A stretch of DNA of 64,000 nt from Janthinobacterium lividum PAMC 25724 (GCA_000242815.2 AHHB01000037.1:62001-126000), one strand, 5' to 3'. Positions 26,689 to 35,702 are shown, numbered from the stretch's first letter. A program made the numbers and translations. The notes: a model not told the origin generated them from the letters alone.

Positions 26689-27507
26689 ATGATGACCGTT
26701 TCCGTCTCCCTCATCATCAGCCTGCGCCGCCTGCACCGAGCCAGCATGGCTTGGCTGGTCAGCTGGTGGCACATGCTGCATTTCGCCACCCTCATGTTTT
26801 CGCTGGCCCTGTCGCCATCGAGCTATCAGCGCGCCAACCGCCCCATCCTCGCGCACCGCCTGGTATCGGATACGGCGCCCAATCTCGTGTGGTTCAGCGT
26901 CGCCTGCGCGCTGCTCAGCCTGGTGCTGATCCGCATCGTCGTCGTCAGCGCGCAAAGCTACGGCCTGTCGCACTATGCGCTGGAAATGGTGGTGCGCGTG
27001 CTGGTGCTGGAACTGATACCGCTGACGGCTGCCCTGTTCGTGGCCCTGCGCCTGAGCCTGCCCGACGGTATCGCGTTTGCGCAAATGCGCGCAAGCGGCA
27101 TGCTCGACACCATGCAGCGCCAGGGCGTCGATCTGCTGCGCCGCGAGTACTTTCCGCGCGTCATGTCGGGCATCTTCGCCGTCTGGATGCTGGCCATCGT
27201 CAGCTGCGTCAGCTCGCTGATACTCGCCTATGTCAGCATCTACGGTTTCACGCCGTGGGCGCTGCCAGGCTACACGCGGGTGGTCGGGCAAATCTTCAAT
27301 CCCGCCGTGGCCCTGATCCTGATGCTCAAGGTGATCTTTTTCAGCTTTGCCGTGGCGCTAATCCCGCTGGCCTCCTCGTACTATCAGACACCGGCATACG
27401 GCCGGCGCAACCGCGTCTGGGCCGCGCACGGCCTGTCCGAGATGCTGCGCTTGTTTTCCGTCATCCTGCTGATCGAAGTCGCTACGCTGATGGGCAATTA
27501 CTACTGA
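26689..27507 (+). CDS. MlaE-family ABC transporter permease (divergent)
   Basis: This 272-residue membrane protein has about five to six hydrophobic helices and the MlaE-type cytoplasmic coupling segment, here FAQMRASGMLDTMQRQGVDLLRREYFPRVMSG, which is recognisable though divergent. MlaE permeases move phospholipids or other lipids between inner and outer membrane with an MCE protein and an ATPase. The next genes encode an MCE protein and a lipoprotein, completing three of four expected parts; no ATPase gene is adjacent. The start may be one codon later (ATGATG). No strong ribosome site was seen. Confidence 0.8.
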   Translation: MMTVSVSLIISLRRLHRASMAWLVSWWHMLHFATLMFSLALSPSSYQRANRPILAHRLVSDTAPNLVWFSVACALLSLVLIRIVVVSAQSYGLSHYALEMVVRVLVLELIPLTAALFVALRLSLPDGIAFAQMRASGMLDTMQRQGVDLLRREYFPRVMSGIFAVWMLAIVSCVSSLILAYVSIYGFTPWALPGYTRVVGQIFNPAVALILMLKVIFFSFAVALIPLASSYYQTPAYGRRNRVWAAHGLSEMLRLFSVILLIEVATLMGNYY

Positions 27508-27565
27508 TGCCCCGGCGTGCCACCGCCAGCGATCCCCCAAACCATCCCTACGAGAGCCAGAATCG

Positions 27566-28597
27566 ATGCGCCAGAGCCAGCCCCCCAATCCCGACCAGGT
27601 CGACGTCACGGCGCCCGCCGGTCTCACGCACGATGCGGTACTGCCCGCGCCACCGCCCGTGCGCCACGCCGAGCTGAAGGCGGCCATCCTGCTCGTCTTC
27701 CTGTTCGTGCTGCTGCTCGGCTCCGTCATCTACCTGATGTATGCGCGCGGCGCCTTTGAGTCGACGCAAACGCTGGTACTGACGGCCGGCGATTCGGACG
27801 GCGTGAACGTCGGCGCCGACCTGACCTTTTCCGGCTTTCCCATCGGCCGCGTGCAACGCATCGAACTGGCACCGGACGGCCGCGCACGCGTCATCATCGA
27901 CGTGCCACGCAAGGATGCGCATTGGCTGCGCAGCAGCTCCATCTTCACCCTGGAACGGGGTCTCGTGGGCGGCGCCAAGCTGCGCGCCTACAGCGGCATC
28001 CTGACAGACCCGCCGCTACCCGACGACGCCACGCGCGACCTGCTGGTGGGCGACATGGCGGCGGAAATCCCCCGCCTGCTGGCCGCCGCCAAAGACCTGT
28101 TAAACAATCTGGGCAGCCTGACAGGCAGCGATTCGCCGCTAGACGGCACTCTGCGCAATGTGCAGGCCGTCACCGGCAAATTGAGCGGCCCGGGCGGCGC
28201 CATGGGCTTGCTCACGGGCGACGACAAGCAAGCGCGCCTGCTGTTCGAGCGCACCAATGCCCTGCTGCTCACGACAGAGCGGCTGGCGCGCCGTACCGAT
28301 GGTCTGGTGGCCAATGCCGATACGCGCGTCTTCGGCGAAAAAGGTGTCATGACGGATGCGCAGGCGAGCATCGTGCAGCTGAACGCCCTCTTGGCCGATA
28401 CGCGCGCCAGCTTGAAAAAAGTCGACGCCGTGCTGCTCGAGGCGCAAGCCGTGGGCGCCAATGTCAGGGCGGCGACGGCCGACCTGGGCCCGCTGCGCGC
28501 GGACGTGGAAAGCAATCTGCGCAAGGTCGAGCAGCTGGTCAATGAAATCAACCGAAAATGGCCGTTCAAGCGCAATCCGGAGATCAAACTACCATGA
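27566..28597 (+). CDS. MlaD/MCE domain substrate-binding protein
   Basis: This 343-residue protein is anchored by one helix (about 37-58, ILLVFLFVLLLGSVIYLMY) after a proline-rich cytoplasmic start. One MCE domain follows at about 70-145 (DGVNVGADLTFSGFPIGRVQRIEL...DVPRKDAHWLRSSS), then a long helical region, which in this family builds a periplasmic ring or tunnel for lipids. GAGAG lies ahead of the ATG. Its stop overlaps the lipoprotein start as ATGA, so both are coupled. Confidence 0.9.
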   Translation: MRQSQPPNPDQVDVTAPAGLTHDAVLPAPPPVRHAELKAAILLVFLFVLLLGSVIYLMYARGAFESTQTLVLTAGDSDGVNVGADLTFSGFPIGRVQRIELAPDGRARVIIDVPRKDAHWLRSSSIFTLERGLVGGAKLRAYSGILTDPPLPDDATRDLLVGDMAAEIPRLLAAAKDLLNNLGSLTGSDSPLDGTLRNVQAVTGKLSGPGGAMGLLTGDDKQARLLFERTNALLLTTERLARRTDGLVANADTRVFGEKGVMTDAQASIVQLNALLADTRASLKKVDAVLLEAQAVGANVRAATADLGPLRADVESNLRKVEQLVNEINRKWPFKRNPEIKLP

Positions 28598-29274
28598 TCA
28601 AACGCTCTCTCACCGCGTCGGCCCTGGTCACGCTGCTGTCCACCGTGCTCGCTGCCTGCTCCAGTGGCCCGCCCGTGCCGGACTGGAAAATGAATGCACA
28701 AAGCGCCATCGAACGGTTTCAAACGGCCTATTTGAATGGCAACACCCTGGTCGAGCAGACCGAATTTCGGCGCGCCCGCAGCCAGGTTGCAGGCACCGGC
28801 AAGCTCGAACTGGTGGCGCGCATCGAGCTGCTGCGCTGCGCCGCGCGCGTGGCCAGCCTGGCCTTCGGCGACTGTGCCGGCTTTGACGCCCTGCGCGCCG
28901 ACGCCAGTGCCGCCGACCGCGCGTACGCAGCCTACCTGGCAGGCCAGGCGCAGCCGGCCGACGTGGCCCTGCTGCCTGAAGCACAGCGGGCGGCCGCCGG
29001 CGCCAGCTCCGACACGGCCGCCGCCAGTGCCGTGGCGGCCATCAAGGACCCGCTATCGCAACTGGTGGCCGCTGGCGTGCTGCTGCGCGCCGGCCGCGCC
29101 ACGCCGGACCTGCTCGATACTGCCGTGGGCACGGCCTCGGACCAGGGCTGGCGCCGCCCGCTGCTGGCATGGCTGGGCGTACAGCGCTTGCGCGCCGAAC
29201 AGGCGGGCGACATGCCAGCGGCGCAGCGCCTGGCTCGGCGCATGGCGCTCGTCGAGCAGCCGCTGGCGCCTTGA
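28594..29274 (+). CDS. lipoprotein of the MCE transport operon
   Basis: This 226-residue protein begins with a lipoprotein signal, lipobox LAAC with the cysteine at about residue 22, followed by Ser-Ser-Gly. The mature part is Ala-rich and helical (several AxxA/RxxL repeats), unlike the beta-rich ABC-type auxiliary lipoprotein usually found with MCE genes. The ATG overlaps the MCE gene stop (ATGA), so it is the last gene of the operon and presumably an outer- or inner-membrane partner of the lipid carrier. I cannot name its family. Confidence 0.8.
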   Translation: MIKRSLTASALVTLLSTVLAACSSGPPVPDWKMNAQSAIERFQTAYLNGNTLVEQTEFRRARSQVAGTGKLELVARIELLRCAARVASLAFGDCAGFDALRADASAADRAYAAYLAGQAQPADVALLPEAQRAAAGASSDTAAASAVAAIKDPLSQLVAAGVLLRAGRATPDLLDTAVGTASDQGWRRPLLAWLGVQRLRAEQAGDMPAAQRLARRMALVEQPLAP

Positions 29275-29335
29275 ACCTGCCGATGAGCGGCCAAACAAAG
29301 GAAGAATCAGGCATAATCGAGGCAGGACGAGATGA

Positions 29336-30685
29336 ATGCCGTGCAGCCAACGAGGTATGACGATGCAATTCGAGGACTTCGACCTTTCCACCCCCGAGGC
29401 CAGCCGGCATGCCAGAGGCGCGTCCGGCGAAGAGGCACCTGCCGCCACAGCCGTGCGCCTGCAATACCTGCTCGACAATACTCCCTCCATCATCTATTGC
29501 ACCGTGCCCAGCGGTGATTTCAAGATGACCTTTGTCAGCAACAATGCCTTCAATGTGCTGGGCTACCGGCCCACCGACATGGTGGCCGATCCCAATTTCT
29601 GGTTCGACCACATCCACCCCGACGATGCGCCCGGCATCTTTTCCAGCCTGGCGCAAATCTTCGTCGAAGGCGCGCGGGCCTATGAATACCGCTTCCGCGT
29701 GAGCGACGGCAGCTATCTGTGGATGCATGACAGTCTGCGCCTGGTACGCGACGAGCATGGCGTACCGTTCGAGGTGATCGGCTCGCTGACGAACATCACG
29801 GAACGCAAAGGCATGGAAGCGATGCTGCAGGCGCGCGGCGAAGAGCAGCAACTACTGATCAGCAAGCTGCAAGAAGCGCACGACCAGCTGCTGCAATCGG
29901 AAAAAATGGCCTCCATCGGCCAGTTGGCAGCCGGTATCGCGCATGAAATCAACAACCCGATCGGCTTCGTCAACTCCAACATGAGTTCGCTGCAAGCGTA
30001 TGTCGGCACCCTCTTCGGCGTGATCGCTCAGTACGAAGCGGCGATGCGCGAAGCGCCCGCCACGCCCGCCCTCGCCAACTGCGTGGAACAGGTGCGCACG
30101 CAAGCCGACCTGGCCTTCCTGCAAGACGACATGGTGGACCTGGTGCGCGAATCGATGGATGGCTTGAAGCGCGTGCGCGACATCGTGCAGGCGCTGAAAG
30201 ATTTTTCACACGTGGGCGAGACGGACTGGCAGGTCGCCAACCTGCACGCGGGCCTGGACAGTACCCTCAATATCGTCGCCAACGAATTGAAATACAAGGC
30301 GCGCATCGAGAAACAGTATGGCGAACTGCCGCCGATACGCTGCCTGGCCTCGCAGCTGAACCAGGTATTCATGAATTTACTCGTCAACGCGGGCCAGGCC
30401 ATCAGCAGCGACGGCGTGATCAGCATCCGCACCGGCCTTGCGGGCGACTGGGTGTGGGTGGAAATCGGCGACACGGGTTCCGGCATCGCGCCCGAGCACC
30501 TCAATCGCATCTTCGAACCGTTCTTTACCACCAAGGCCGTCGGCAGTGGCACGGGCCTCGGGCTGTCGCTCTCGTACGGCATCGTCAACAAGCATGGCGG
30601 GCGCATCGAGGTGGCGTCGGAAGTGGGCCGCGGCACGCGCTTTACGGTACACCTGCCGCTGCAACCGCCACTGGCCAGTGCCTAG
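29336..30685 (+). CDS. PAS-domain sensor histidine kinase
   Basis: This 449-residue kinase has no membrane helix. A PAS/PAC domain spans about 40-165 (RLQYLLDNTPSIIYC...GSLTNITERKGME), a short coiled coil about 165-190, and the phospho-acceptor H-box is [20 protein letters not shown] (about 193-212). The ATP-binding domain keeps N (LVNAGQAI), DTGSGI, FEPFFTTK and GTGLGLSLS boxes. AGGA 8 bases before ATG 29336 supports that start; ATG 29363 after GAGG is an alternative. Its stop overlaps the stop of the opposite operon in a CTAG tetranucleotide. It is a close structural sibling of the kinase at 32034-33515. Confidence 0.9.
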   Translation: MPCSQRGMTMQFEDFDLSTPEASRHARGASGEEAPAATAVRLQYLLDNTPSIIYCTVPSGDFKMTFVSNNAFNVLGYRPTDMVADPNFWFDHIHPDDAPGIFSSLAQIFVEGARAYEYRFRVSDGSYLWMHDSLRLVRDEHGVPFEVIGSLTNITERKGMEAMLQARGEEQQLLISKLQEAHDQLLQSEKMASIGQLAAGIAHEINNPIGFVNSNMSSLQAYVGTLFGVIAQYEAAMREAPATPALANCVEQVRTQADLAFLQDDMVDLVRESMDGLKRVRDIVQALKDFSHVGETDWQVANLHAGLDSTLNIVANELKYKARIEKQYGELPPIRCLASQLNQVFMNLLVNAGQAISSDGVISIRTGLAGDWVWVEIGDTGSGIAPEHLNRIFEPFFTTKAVGSGTGLGLSLSYGIVNKHGGRIEVASEVGRGTRFTVHLPLQPPLASA

Positions 30686-32037
30686 TTTTCCTTCAGGGGT
30701 GCGTACACGCGGATGCTGAGCCGGCCGCCATTCTTGCCTTCGAAATCGAGCAACTGGCTGATCACGCGGGGCGTCAGCACATGTTCGGCAGCGAGCAGCA
30801 TCAGGCCATCACGGCTGATCAAGTCGCGCGACAACATCATGCCCGGCTCCAGCTGGCCCGACAGCACCGTCAGGTCGCGCGCCGGCGCTTCTGTCTCTTC
30901 CATGATGCTGCGAAAGGCAGCCACTACGGCGGGGTCGTAGCGCTTGCCGACGCTGTCATAGATCAAGGTACGCGCTTCGTCGGCGCGAAGCTTGCGCTGC
31001 ACCATGGCGCCGATCTGCAAGCCGTCATAGTCCGATGCCAGCGCCAGGATGCGCGCGCCCAGCGGAATGGCAAGACCCACCATGCCATCGGGAAAGCCGC
31101 CACCGTCGTAGCGTTCCAGTTGCGAGCGCAAGATCACCGAGACGGCACGCAGCTCCTCTAGCGCCATCAGCAATTGTTCGGCGCGCAACGGGTGCTTGCG
31201 AAAGGCGGCCAGTTGCTCGCCCGTCCAGGCGCTGGCCGGCAGTTCCAGCACATCGTCGCTCAAGCTGAGCTTACCGATATCCTTGAGCAATGCCGCGATG
31301 AACACGTCGCGTGCTTCCTGCCCTTCCAGGCCCAGCGCCTGCGCCAGCTTGCGCGACAATTCCGCCACCCGCCGCGCATGGCCGACCAGCTTGCCGCCAC
31401 GCATCTCGATCAGGTTGGAAAACACCTTGATCGTCGTCACGAACGTCGATTTCAAACGTTCATTGGCCGCCTGCACCTCGTCGTGCGACTGCTTCAGCTG
31501 TTGCGTGCGCATGGCCACCTTCGCTTCCAGGCTGGCATTGAGCGCTTGCAGCTGCACGTTCTGGCTCGCCGTCAGCGCTTCGAGCTGCACTTTTTCCTGC
31601 TCCAGCGCGCGCCGTTCCAGCGCGTGGCGCACCACCAGCACGATATCGTTCTCGTCCCAGGGCTTGGTCACATAGCGGTAAATTTCGCCTTGGTTGATGG
31701 CGTCGAGGATGGACTGGATATCGGCATAGCCCGTCAACAGCAAGCGCATGGTGTCGGGCCAGCGCTGGCGCACCTGGGCCAGGAATTGGGCGCCATCCAT
31801 CTGCGGCATGCGCATGTCGGAAATGACCAGGTCCACCGTCTCGTTCTCGAGCAAGACCAGGCCCGCCGCGCCGCCGTCGGCCGTCAGCACGCGGTAGCCG
31901 TGCGGGCGGAACAAACGCCGCAGCGACGACAGGATGTTCGGTTCATCGTCGACGCACAGGATGGTCGGCGGCGCGATCACGGTGCTGGTGCCGATGCTGG
32001 TGCTGGTGTTCATGCTGTCCCGTTCATTGATGGTCAT
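30682..32037 (-). CDS. response regulator with degenerate HD-GYP output domain
   Basis: This 451-residue protein has an N-terminal receiver (ILCVDDEPNILSSL, phospho-acceptor Asp in VISDMRMPQ, KPW near the end) linked by a coiled coil to an HD-GYP-like domain. HD-GYP enzymes break down cyclic di-GMP, but here the signature HD reads KD (LLKDIGK), the HHE ligands are replaced (SQLERYDG), and GYP reads GFP. Metal binding and catalysis are therefore doubtful, and the domain may only bind a partner or nucleotide. It is the last gene of the five-gene coupled operon; its ATG overlaps the kinase stop (ATGA). Confidence 0.9.
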   Translation of the reverse strand: MTINERDSMNTSTSIGTSTVIAPPTILCVDDEPNILSSLRRLFRPHGYRVLTADGGAAGLVLLENETVDLVISDMRMPQMDGAQFLAQVRQRWPDTMRLLLTGYADIQSILDAINQGEIYRYVTKPWDENDIVLVVRHALERRALEQEKVQLEALTASQNVQLQALNASLEAKVAMRTQQLKQSHDEVQAANERLKSTFVTTIKVFSNLIEMRGGKLVGHARRVAELSRKLAQALGLEGQEARDVFIAALLKDIGKLSLSDDVLELPASAWTGEQLAAFRKHPLRAEQLLMALEELRAVSVILRSQLERYDGGGFPDGMVGLAIPLGARILALASDYDGLQIGAMVQRKLRADEARTLIYDSVGKRYDPAVVAAFRSIMEETEAPARDLTVLSGQLEPGMMLSRDLISRDGLMLLAAEHVLTPRVISQLLDFEGKNGGRLSIRVYAPLKEN

Positions 32038-33515
32038 GGTGTGGCAGCCTGCGCCTGGCGCACGGGCAAGGTGATACGGAAGGTGGTGCCGCGGCCGATG
32101 ACGCTGTGCACGTCGATGCGGCCATGGTGCTTTTGCACCGTGCTGTAGGCTAACGACAGCCCCAGTCCGGTGCCCTTGCCGATGGCCTTGGTGGTAAAGA
32201 AGGGGTCGAAGATGCGCGACAGGTGTTCGGGCGCGATGCCGCCGCCCGTATCCTCGACTTCGATCCACACTTCCGCAGCATTGTCGCTGCCCGTGCGCAG
32301 CGTGATGCGCCCGTGCTCCTCGCCCATGGCGTGGGCGGCATTGACGACCAGGTTCATGATCACCTGATTCAGTTCGGAAGGCTGGCATTCAATATCGGGA
32401 ATATCGCCATACTCGCGCACCACGTCCGCCTTGTACTTGACCTCGTTATTGACGATATTGAGCGTGGTATCCATGCCCCGGCGCAGGTCGACCCAGACCC
32501 ACTCCTGGAGCGCATCCGTGCGTGAAAAATCCTTCAAGTCTTGCACAATGCGACGCACGCGCGAAATGCCTTCCCTCGACTCGACCATCAGCAGCGGGAT
32601 GTCGGTGCGCAGGAAGTCCAGGTCGATCTTTTCGCGCAGCGCGCGCAGGCGCGCCGCCACCACGGGATCGGCGACGGCCGGCTCGGCTTCCTTGTAGGCA
32701 TCGAGCATGCCGAACAAGTCGTCCAGATAACCGTCCAAGGTGCCGACATTCGAAAACACATAGCCGATGGGGTTATTGATCTCGTGCGCCACGCCAGCGG
32801 CCAGCTGGCCGATCGAAGCCAGCTTTTCAGACTGCAGCAGCTTTTGCTGGGCCACCGACAGCTTGCTGTTCAATTCCATCAGGGCCAGGTTGCGCTCGCG
32901 CAATTCAAGATCGGCGATCTCGCGCTGGCGGATGTCGTCGGCCAGGCGCTCGTTCATTTCGGCCAGCTGGGCCGTGCGTTTGGATACCAGGTGCTCCAGA
33001 TTATCGTGCGCCTTGCGCAGCGCCAGCTCGGCCAGACGCCGTTCGCTGACATCACACAGGGTTTCGATGGCGCCCACCAGGCGCCCTTGCCGGTCGCGCA
33101 GGGGCGCTGCCGTGAAATGCAGCCAGTGCCCATTCTGGCCGATATCGGCAAAATAGTCTTCGGCCTCGTAAGCGCCGGGAATCACGGAGGAACGCTGCAG
33201 CTTGCCAAGGTAGAGTTCATTTTCGCCGAAAGCGATATTATCGGCCACCAGCAAATCGGCCAGACAGGCGCGCGGCTGCGGATAGAACGCCTTCCAGTGG
33301 TCGCGCGTGCCAACCATCTCGGCGGCGCTAAAGCCCAGCAGCTGTTCGCAGGCGCTGTTCCAGTGCGTCACCACATGGTCCGTGTTGATGGCGAAGGTGG
33401 CCACCGGATGGCCATCGAAAAACGCCGATAGCGCGATGGCATCGGTCTGACGGCGTTCCGGCATGGCGATCTGCGCCTGCGTTGCATCAGTTTCCATGGC
33501 CTCTTTCCTGTTCAT
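32034..33515 (-). CDS. PAS-domain sensor histidine kinase of the coupled operon
   Basis: This 493-residue cytoplasmic kinase has a PAS/PAC domain at about 25-165 ([18 protein letters not shown]...[11 protein letters not shown]), a long coiled coil to about 235, and the H-box [20 protein letters not shown]. The ATP-binding domain has LVVNAAHAM (N-box), [14 protein letters not shown] and GTGLGLSLA. Both ends overlap its neighbours as ATGA: the HDOD gene before and the receiver/HD-GYP-like gene after. The order makes the neighbouring receiver its likely phosphorylation target. The sensed signal is unknown. Confidence 0.92.
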   Translation of the reverse strand: MNRKEAMETDATQAQIAMPERRQTDAIALSAFFDGHPVATFAINTDHVVTHWNSACEQLLGFSAAEMVGTRDHWKAFYPQPRACLADLLVADNIAFGENELYLGKLQRSSVIPGAYEAEDYFADIGQNGHWLHFTAAPLRDRQGRLVGAIETLCDVSERRLAELALRKAHDNLEHLVSKRTAQLAEMNERLADDIRQREIADLELRERNLALMELNSKLSVAQQKLLQSEKLASIGQLAAGVAHEINNPIGYVFSNVGTLDGYLDDLFGMLDAYKEAEPAVADPVVAARLRALREKIDLDFLRTDIPLLMVESREGISRVRRIVQDLKDFSRTDALQEWVWVDLRRGMDTTLNIVNNEVKYKADVVREYGDIPDIECQPSELNQVIMNLVVNAAHAMGEEHGRITLRTGSDNAAEVWIEVEDTGGGIAPEHLSRIFDPFFTTKAIGKGTGLGLSLAYSTVQKHHGRIDVHSVIGRGTTFRITLPVRQAQAATP

Positions 33516-34351
33516 GCCAGCATGATCTGCGACATTTCATCGAAGCTGTGTTGCGTTTGCCGCAGCAGCGCCAGCCAGGCTGGCTCGTCCAGGGCAAGCT
33601 TGTGCCAGACTGCGGGCGACAGGGGCGGCACCAGCGCGTCGTCGATACCGGCCAGATCGAGCGCCAGGGCGACGGCGTTGGCCATATGCACAGCCAGCGG
33701 CAAGCCGCCCGCCTCCAGCCGGTCGGTGGCATGGTGCTCGGCTACCGCCTGCTGTATTGCCTCGGGAAATTTCCAGTAAGCGGCCAAGGCGCTGCCCACT
33801 TGTGCGTGATCGATGCCGATGACGGCCATTTCCGCATCGGCCATCTGGCAGTCATGGGCCTGGCGGTAGCTGCGTACGAGCGCGTGCTCGGCCGGGAAGC
33901 GCGTCACCAGCACCAGGATGCCCAGGTCGTGCAGCAGGCCAGCCGTGAAAGCGGTCTCGGGATCGACATGCAAGTGCGGCGCCAGCAGGCGCGCGGCAAT
34001 GGCCGTGGCCAGCGAATGGCGCCAGAAGGCTGGGAAATCGAAGTCGCCGCGCACCGGCGCGAAGCTGTCCGTCAGGACGCAGGCCGTGACCACGGTACGG
34101 ATACTGTGAAAGCCCAGCACGGAAACGGCTTGCGCGATACTGGTGACCTTCGATTGCATGCCGTAGAACGAGGAATTGGCGATACGCAAGGTCTTCGCCG
34201 CCAAAGCCTGGTCCAGCTCGATCTTGTGCGCCAGCACATGCACGTCCGTATCGTCCTGCTCCATGCTCGACAGCAGTTCCAGCACCACCACCGGCAGCGA
34301 GGGCAATTCATGGACCTGGCGGAGGATATGTTCAAAACTGAGCCGTATCAT
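33512..34351 (-). CDS. HDOD domain protein
   Basis: This 279-residue protein matches the HDOD family: N-terminal LPSLPVVVLELLSSM, then LDQALAAKTLRIANSSFYG, and the central FAAxLLHDLG-like segment AGLLHDLGILVLV. HDOD domains are HD-related but usually non-catalytic and serve in signalling with GGDEF, EAL and two-component proteins. The ATG at 34351 overlaps the stop of the preceding small gene; the longer open frame upstream belongs to that gene in another frame. It lies third in the coupled operon. Confidence 0.92.
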   Translation of the reverse strand: MIRLSFEHILRQVHELPSLPVVVLELLSSMEQDDTDVHVLAHKIELDQALAAKTLRIANSSFYGMQSKVTSIAQAVSVLGFHSIRTVVTACVLTDSFAPVRGDFDFPAFWRHSLATAIAARLLAPHLHVDPETAFTAGLLHDLGILVLVTRFPAEHALVRSYRQAHDCQMADAEMAVIGIDHAQVGSALAAYWKFPEAIQQAVAEHHATDRLEAGGLPLAVHMANAVALALDLAGIDDALVPPLSPAVWHKLALDEPAWLALLRQTQHSFDEMSQIMLA

Positions 34352-34716
34352 GCCCCACTCCCTTGCCGATAGCGCTGCAGCAGCGACAGCAGTTGCGCCC
34401 CAGGAGAGTCGGGCGGCGTGGCGCGGAACAGCACGGCCAGCCGTTCCAGGCGGCACACCCGTTCCTGCTCGGCATGGGCCTGGGCGACGGGATCGACGTC
34501 ATCGTCGGCGACGACGTGGCAGCGCTCCACATTGCGCCTGCGCAAGGCCGTCAGGCTGGCCGCCGTCAGGACGGCGCCCTGGGCCAGGAGCACGGCGCCG
34601 CTGGCGTCGCTCAGCGTCTGCGCCAGCACCATGCCTTCCTGTGCCTGCTGCATGGAAATCTCGCGTCCGCTTTCACTCGCGTGTTCACTGATGCGTTCAC
34701 TCATGCGTTCGCTCAT
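34348..34716 (-). CDS. small linker-like protein of the signalling operon
   Basis: This 122-residue protein begins with a repeated MSERMSERISEH stretch made by 12-base tandem repeats. The middle (QQAQEGMVLAQTLSDASGAVLLAQGAVLTAASLTALRRRNVERCHV) matches the short beta-rich segment that usually connects receiver or HD-GYP domains (GMVLAEDV.D..G.LLL..G..LT...). It therefore looks like a free-standing piece of a signalling output protein. The ATG overlaps the stop of the receiver-PAS gene. ATG at 34653 (MQQAQEG) is an alternative start. Function unknown. Confidence 0.78.
   Translation of the reverse strand: MSERMSERISEHASESGREISMQQAQEGMVLAQTLSDASGAVLLAQGAVLTAASLTALRRRNVERCHVVADDDVDPVAQAHAEQERVCRLERLAVLFRATPPDSPGAQLLSLLQRYRQGSGA
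34681..34716. repeat. three tandem 12-base repeats over a start codon
   Basis: GTGTTCACTGAT, GCGTTCACTCAT and GCGTTCGCTCAT lie head to tail. They encode the SER/SEH repeats and supply the ATG of the small gene at its ATGA junction with the upstream gene. Confidence 0.8.
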
Positions 34717-35549
34717 ACAGCCGTCCCATGCCGGCTCAGGGTGACCAGGCTGCCGCGCGAGCGCGAACGCACGCCCATGGGATGGACCGCAACGGCATAG
34801 GCCTGGCCATCGATGGCGGCCAGACAGGGTGCGCCCGGCCCGTCGAATAGCTGCGGCAACACCAGCACGGCCTCGTTGCCCAGCAAGGCCGCACCACGCT
34901 CGAACAGGTTTTCCGCCGCCGCGTTGATGAAAGCGATCATGCCATCCTCGTCGAGTCCGATCACAGGCAGGGGCAGAAATTGCAGCAATTCGCGCGCGAT
35001 ACCCAGGCTGATCTCGTCGCGGCTGATCTGATGCTGCTGCTGACTCACCAGCGCCTGCATGGCGGCGTTGGCAGTCTCTAACGCCTGATTGGCTACACGC
35101 AGTTGCGCATTGAGGCGCGCATTGTCATCATCGATGCCCTTCAGGCGGAAGGCTTCTGCGATATGTTCGCGCAGCTGATGATCTTCCCAGGGCTTGGTGA
35201 GGAATTTGAAGATGGCGCCCTCGTTGACGGCATCCGTCACGGCCTGCAACTCGGTAAAGCCCGACAACATGATGCGTATGGTTTGCGGATACAGCAGCTT
35301 GGCCTTGCGCAGGAAGTCAGCGCCCAGCATGCCCGGCATGCGCTGATCCGATACGATCACATCAACCGCATGGCTGGCCAAGATGTCCAGCCCTTCCTGG
35401 CCGCTGCCGGCCGTGAGGACATGGTAGGCATCGCGCCGTAGCAGGCGCTTGAGGGAAGCAAGGATATTGGGCTCGTCGTCGACCAGCAGCAAGGTGCGCG
35501 CCGGCAGCACCGCAGTTGCTGACATACCATGCTCGTCGTGCACATCCAT
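34713..35549 (-). CDS. response regulator with receiver and PAS domains
   Basis: This 278-residue protein has a receiver at about 15-135 (LLLVDDEPNILASL, phospho-acceptor Asp in VIVSDQRMPG, LTKPW near the end), a coiled coil at about 140-175, and a small PAS domain (LPLPVIGLDEDGMIAFINAAAENLFERG) with no DNA-binding or enzymatic domain. AGAGGA precedes ATG 35549. It is the first gene of the five-gene operon and is preceded by a TATAAT box and three 11-base repeats. It probably passes the signal to the other proteins by contact. Confidence 0.9.
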   Translation of the reverse strand: MDVHDEHGMSATAVLPARTLLLVDDEPNILASLKRLLRRDAYHVLTAGSGQEGLDILASHAVDVIVSDQRMPGMLGADFLRKAKLLYPQTIRIMLSGFTELQAVTDAVNEGAIFKFLTKPWEDHQLREHIAEAFRLKGIDDDNARLNAQLRVANQALETANAAMQALVSQQQHQISRDEISLGIARELLQFLPLPVIGLDEDGMIAFINAAAENLFERGAALLGNEAVLVLPQLFDGPGAPCLAAIDGQAYAVAVHPMGVRSRSRGSLVTLSRHGTAV

Positions 35550-35645
35550 CGGACCATCCTCTCGTCGCCACGCGATATGGGAGCTTGCCTGGAGGGGAAA
35601 TCTGCAGCGCGGCATCGTCTTGCGCAGCAGTCCGCTTGCATACAA

Positions 35646-35702
35646 ATTATACGACTAAATATTCCCTCATGGCACTTATCGGGTATTTATCGGACACTTA
35701 TC
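35646..35702 (-). promoter_or_regulatory. operon promoter with three 11-base-spaced repeats
   Basis: A minus-strand TATAAT lies at 35646-35651. Just upstream of the -35 position, TTATC occurs at 35676, 35687 and 35698 in the 11-mers ACTTATCGGGT, ATTTATCGGAC and ACTTATCCGCG, exactly one helical turn apart, as expected for an activator binding one face of the DNA. The last copy overlaps the stop codon of the lipoprotein gene. The -35 hexamer itself (TGCCAT) is poor, which fits activation. Confidence 0.5.
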
